Source: Lateolabrax maculatus
Lineage: Eukaryota > Chordata > Actinopteri > Acropomatiformes > Lateolabracidae
Reading direction: 5' to 3'
NCBI GenBank assembly: GCA_031216445.1
Contig: CM062210.1
Span: 16,317,501 to 16,381,500 of the forward strand
DNA: 64,000 nt
The position numbers and the translations under genes are program-made. The first letter of the stretch is position 1. Each line of letters starts with the position of its first letter. This document shows positions 61,840-64,000 of this stretch, in pieces. The notes beneath the pieces are model-generated. The model was given only the letters and a program-made list of their open reading frames with translations, did not search any database and was not told where the DNA came from.

Positions 61840-62980
61840 AATTAGCAGGGACGGAGCTATGATTGTTCCGCATCTTCAGTTTGGAACATATTGTTGCTGT
61901 TTGTATTGTCATTTTTCATTGTTTGTATATGCCTCTGTCTCAACTTCCTCCAGGGGGCAAATTGTTATTTCAATCCACCATAACGAAGCCAGAAGGGTGT
62001 TGTTGTTGTGCAACTACTGCATCTGTATCTTCCTGACCTGCGCTGGTAATGAGTGTCATCTGCACATGCTTGTGGAGACCTCTGCAATATCAGCTGATAG
62101 TCATGTTTGTTCAGGGTTGTTATCCCGGGTTGAGAAACAGCTCGGGGTAAACAAGAGGAAAGAGAGCGCCTACACATGAGCCCGGCCTCTCAGCAAATGA
62201 CATCAAATTGCTCTCTTTTTTTTCCCCCTCTCCCTCTCTCCCTCTCTATTGGTATTACAGTAAACTGAAGCTGCATCATCTAACCAACTATTTCTGTGGA
62301 AATGCTCGACTGCAGCAGAAGCAGCAGGTCGGAGTTTGTGAGATAAATGCGCGCTATTCAGCATACGAGCAAAGCCTTTCACTCAGGGGCTCTGCTGTGT
62401 TTTTATTTGCGAGCAGCAATTTCATCTCGCCGTCTTCACACCAGTCTCAGGAATCCAATAAAGATGACTGACTACATTTTATCACTGCAGGATTTATCTT
62501 TCAGGAAGATTTACAAGTCCACCCTGATAATGTGGAAAAAAAGCTGAAATAGGAAGAACTATAAACCCGGTATGATATGTGTTTTACTCAAGCCTGTGAG
62601 GAGCCGCTGAAACCTGTAATTCACCAGCGCTGGTGCTGCTGAATAAAAGAATTAGACAGATGATTTGTATTACTGCACATCGTTTGTCACGTACTATGTG
62701 TAAGAGGCTTGTTTCTTTGCATCACTTCTGTTCTGCCAGCCTGAGATGCTGCTGTTCGATTGAAACCAACAGGCTGGCAGTGCTTCCTTGGCCCTGTGAC
62801 TCAGGAAAAGCCTGTTTCACCCTCGACCTTTGTCATTACCCACCAACAACATCGGGGGGCAGACAATCAAGGGATCAAGGCCGGCCAGGAGAAATCCTGT
62901 CCCCAGACATAAAAAAGGATGCGCGCCGTGATCTCTCCCCCTCATTGCCAGGAATTCAATTTCACTCAGCTAACATCTGC
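61840..62980. other. Candidate conserved non-coding cluster
   Basis: Repeat-poor apart from a TC-rich tract at 62212-62247. It includes GCAATATCAGCTGATAGTC (62083), AATGCGCGCTATTCAGCATACG (62346, read in part), CAAATTGCTCTC and ACATTTTATCACTGCAGG. Frames crossing it have no recognised domain. Confidence 0.3.
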
Positions 62981-64000
62981 CAGAGATAAGTGAAACATAA
63001 ACAATGTCATTCACAGAGAGAGAGGGAGAGAGATGAAGAGAGCTCAGGGCTTTTTCCTGGAGAGGCACAGCTGCACTGACACATCCCTTAATTACAACCA
63101 TGACATTTGTGCCCAACATTCTTCTTTTCTGCTTTTTTATAAATTTGAAAAAAAAAAAAGACAAGACAAAACTAGGGAAGAATCCTTGGTTGAAATGAGG
63201 AAAGAATTTGACAGTCAAAGGGGTCATTTTCATTACTAATGAGAAAAAAAAAGATCCATTCAAATTCATTATGTAAAATTTAAAGAAACAGACCATCATG
63301 TCTGAGCGAGGATATAGTCTGTAGAGCCATGTTTTAGTGATTACAAGTCCTCAAAAGAATGTCAGTCTCACCAAACAAAGACGCCCAAAACCACATGTCA
63401 AGGCCACAAACCTACCATCACCCGATACAAAGAAGCGTTACCTCGGGTCAATGTCGCTGTCATGTTTTCTTCTATACCGCTGTAGCTTAACTTAAAGGCT
63501 CCATTATTGTTGAGATGAGGCAGACGTCCACGGTCCTGGTGTAACCCTGTAAGACCTGACTCACTCTGTCTCCAGGAAACATGTTATCAGGAAACATGTT
63601 GTTTACATTGTGCGTCTTAGAGATAGTGGTGCTAACCTGTGCCAGTATACAGTAAACTGTGTTCCAATGCTGTTAAATACATCTTAAATCTTAAATCTTA
63701 AAATGGTAAGGGGGTCTCTATGTGCTACAGTATGTGCACTGAGTGTAGAAATCATTGAAATGGTGTGACTGTGGAAAGTATGTTTAAGCATGTTTTTCCC
63801 ATTATCCATTTTCATATAATTTGCTCATTTTTTCCTCGCTGCTCAAGGAGAGGTGGCACACACTCACGGTCAGAGCAAAAAATCTGATCAAAATTTCCAA
63901 ATTAAGGCACTTTAAAAGGAGCTAAATCATCCCAACAACACGACTTTAGGGACTGTATGAAAATTATCGGGGTGGGGAGGGGAGCTGAATCAGGCGAGGC
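62981..64000. other. No recognised feature
   Basis: A/T-rich to mixed DNA with short A-runs (63149, 63243). A directly repeated CAGGAAACATGTT unit occurs at 63574 and 63589. No exon or repeat family recognised. Confidence 0.35.

Noticed and set aside
1..64000. Prokaryote-type systems (CRISPR arrays, operons, phage genes, toxin-antitoxin pairs)
   Set aside because: Repeats are microsatellites or diverged interspersed elements, without regular spacers; gene structure is spliced vertebrate.
1..64000. tRNA, rRNA or snRNA genes
   Set aside because: I saw no A/B-box pair with a foldable cloverleaf and no rRNA or snRNA core sequence; a covariance-model scan was not possible here.

Overview
The window looks like teleost fish nuclear DNA, probably from a perch-like (percomorph) species. 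Three things point this way: a split vertebrate gene with GT-AG introns, several interspersed repeat families that I remember as common in percomorph genomes, and many CA/GT microsatellites and long G/C or A/T homopolymers. The clade is inference; I ran no search. There are no operons, phage genes, CRISPR arrays or other prokaryotic features.

One protein-coding gene can be supported: a Krüppel-like factor 6 (klf6) on the minus strand, with coding exons at 42649-42548, 40691-40109, 39258-39135 and 38508-38457. They join into a 286-residue C2H2 zinc-finger transcription factor with intact splice sites and reading frame. Exon 1 lies at the edge of a GC-rich, CpG-rich promoter block (about 42.55-43.55 kb) with several CCAAT boxes, a KLF/Sp-type GC box and TATA-like sequences facing both ways. 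A 3' UTR of at least about 1.6 kb, possibly 2.7 kb, follows the stop codon towards lower coordinates.

The other ~58 kb shows no recognisable coding exon; the open frames there are short and mostly low-complexity. It reads as the gene-poor flank of a developmental transcription factor. Blocks of complex, non-repetitive sequence rich in homeodomain-type TAAT cores look like conserved non-coding (enhancer) elements: 1-1080, 3181-3440, 6890-7160, 17440-17640, 18480-19540, 23640-24060, 24250-25100, 53280-54530, 58860-59460 and 61840-62980. This is judged by sequence texture only.

Repeats fall into five recurring families, labelled A to E here: A at 1.7-2.3, 11.0-11.3, 29.4-29.7 (minus) and 48.2 kb; B at 25.6, 40.9 (inside klf6 intron 1) and 45.9 kb; C at 32.8-34.3 and 51.8-52.6 kb; D, a foldback, at 14.3 and 51.9-52.5 kb; E at 33.6-34.0 kb nested in C. 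A sixth sequence occurs twice (49.2-49.8 and 52.0-52.2 kb), the second copy lying inside D inside C, a three-level nest. There is also a retroelement-like 3' end with a TCTA tail at 10.4 kb.

Points most worth checking are the recursive-type splice site at the klf6 exon 2/3 junction, the opposed TATA elements at the promoter, the nested transposons, and the strong dyads at 3.2-3.3 kb.
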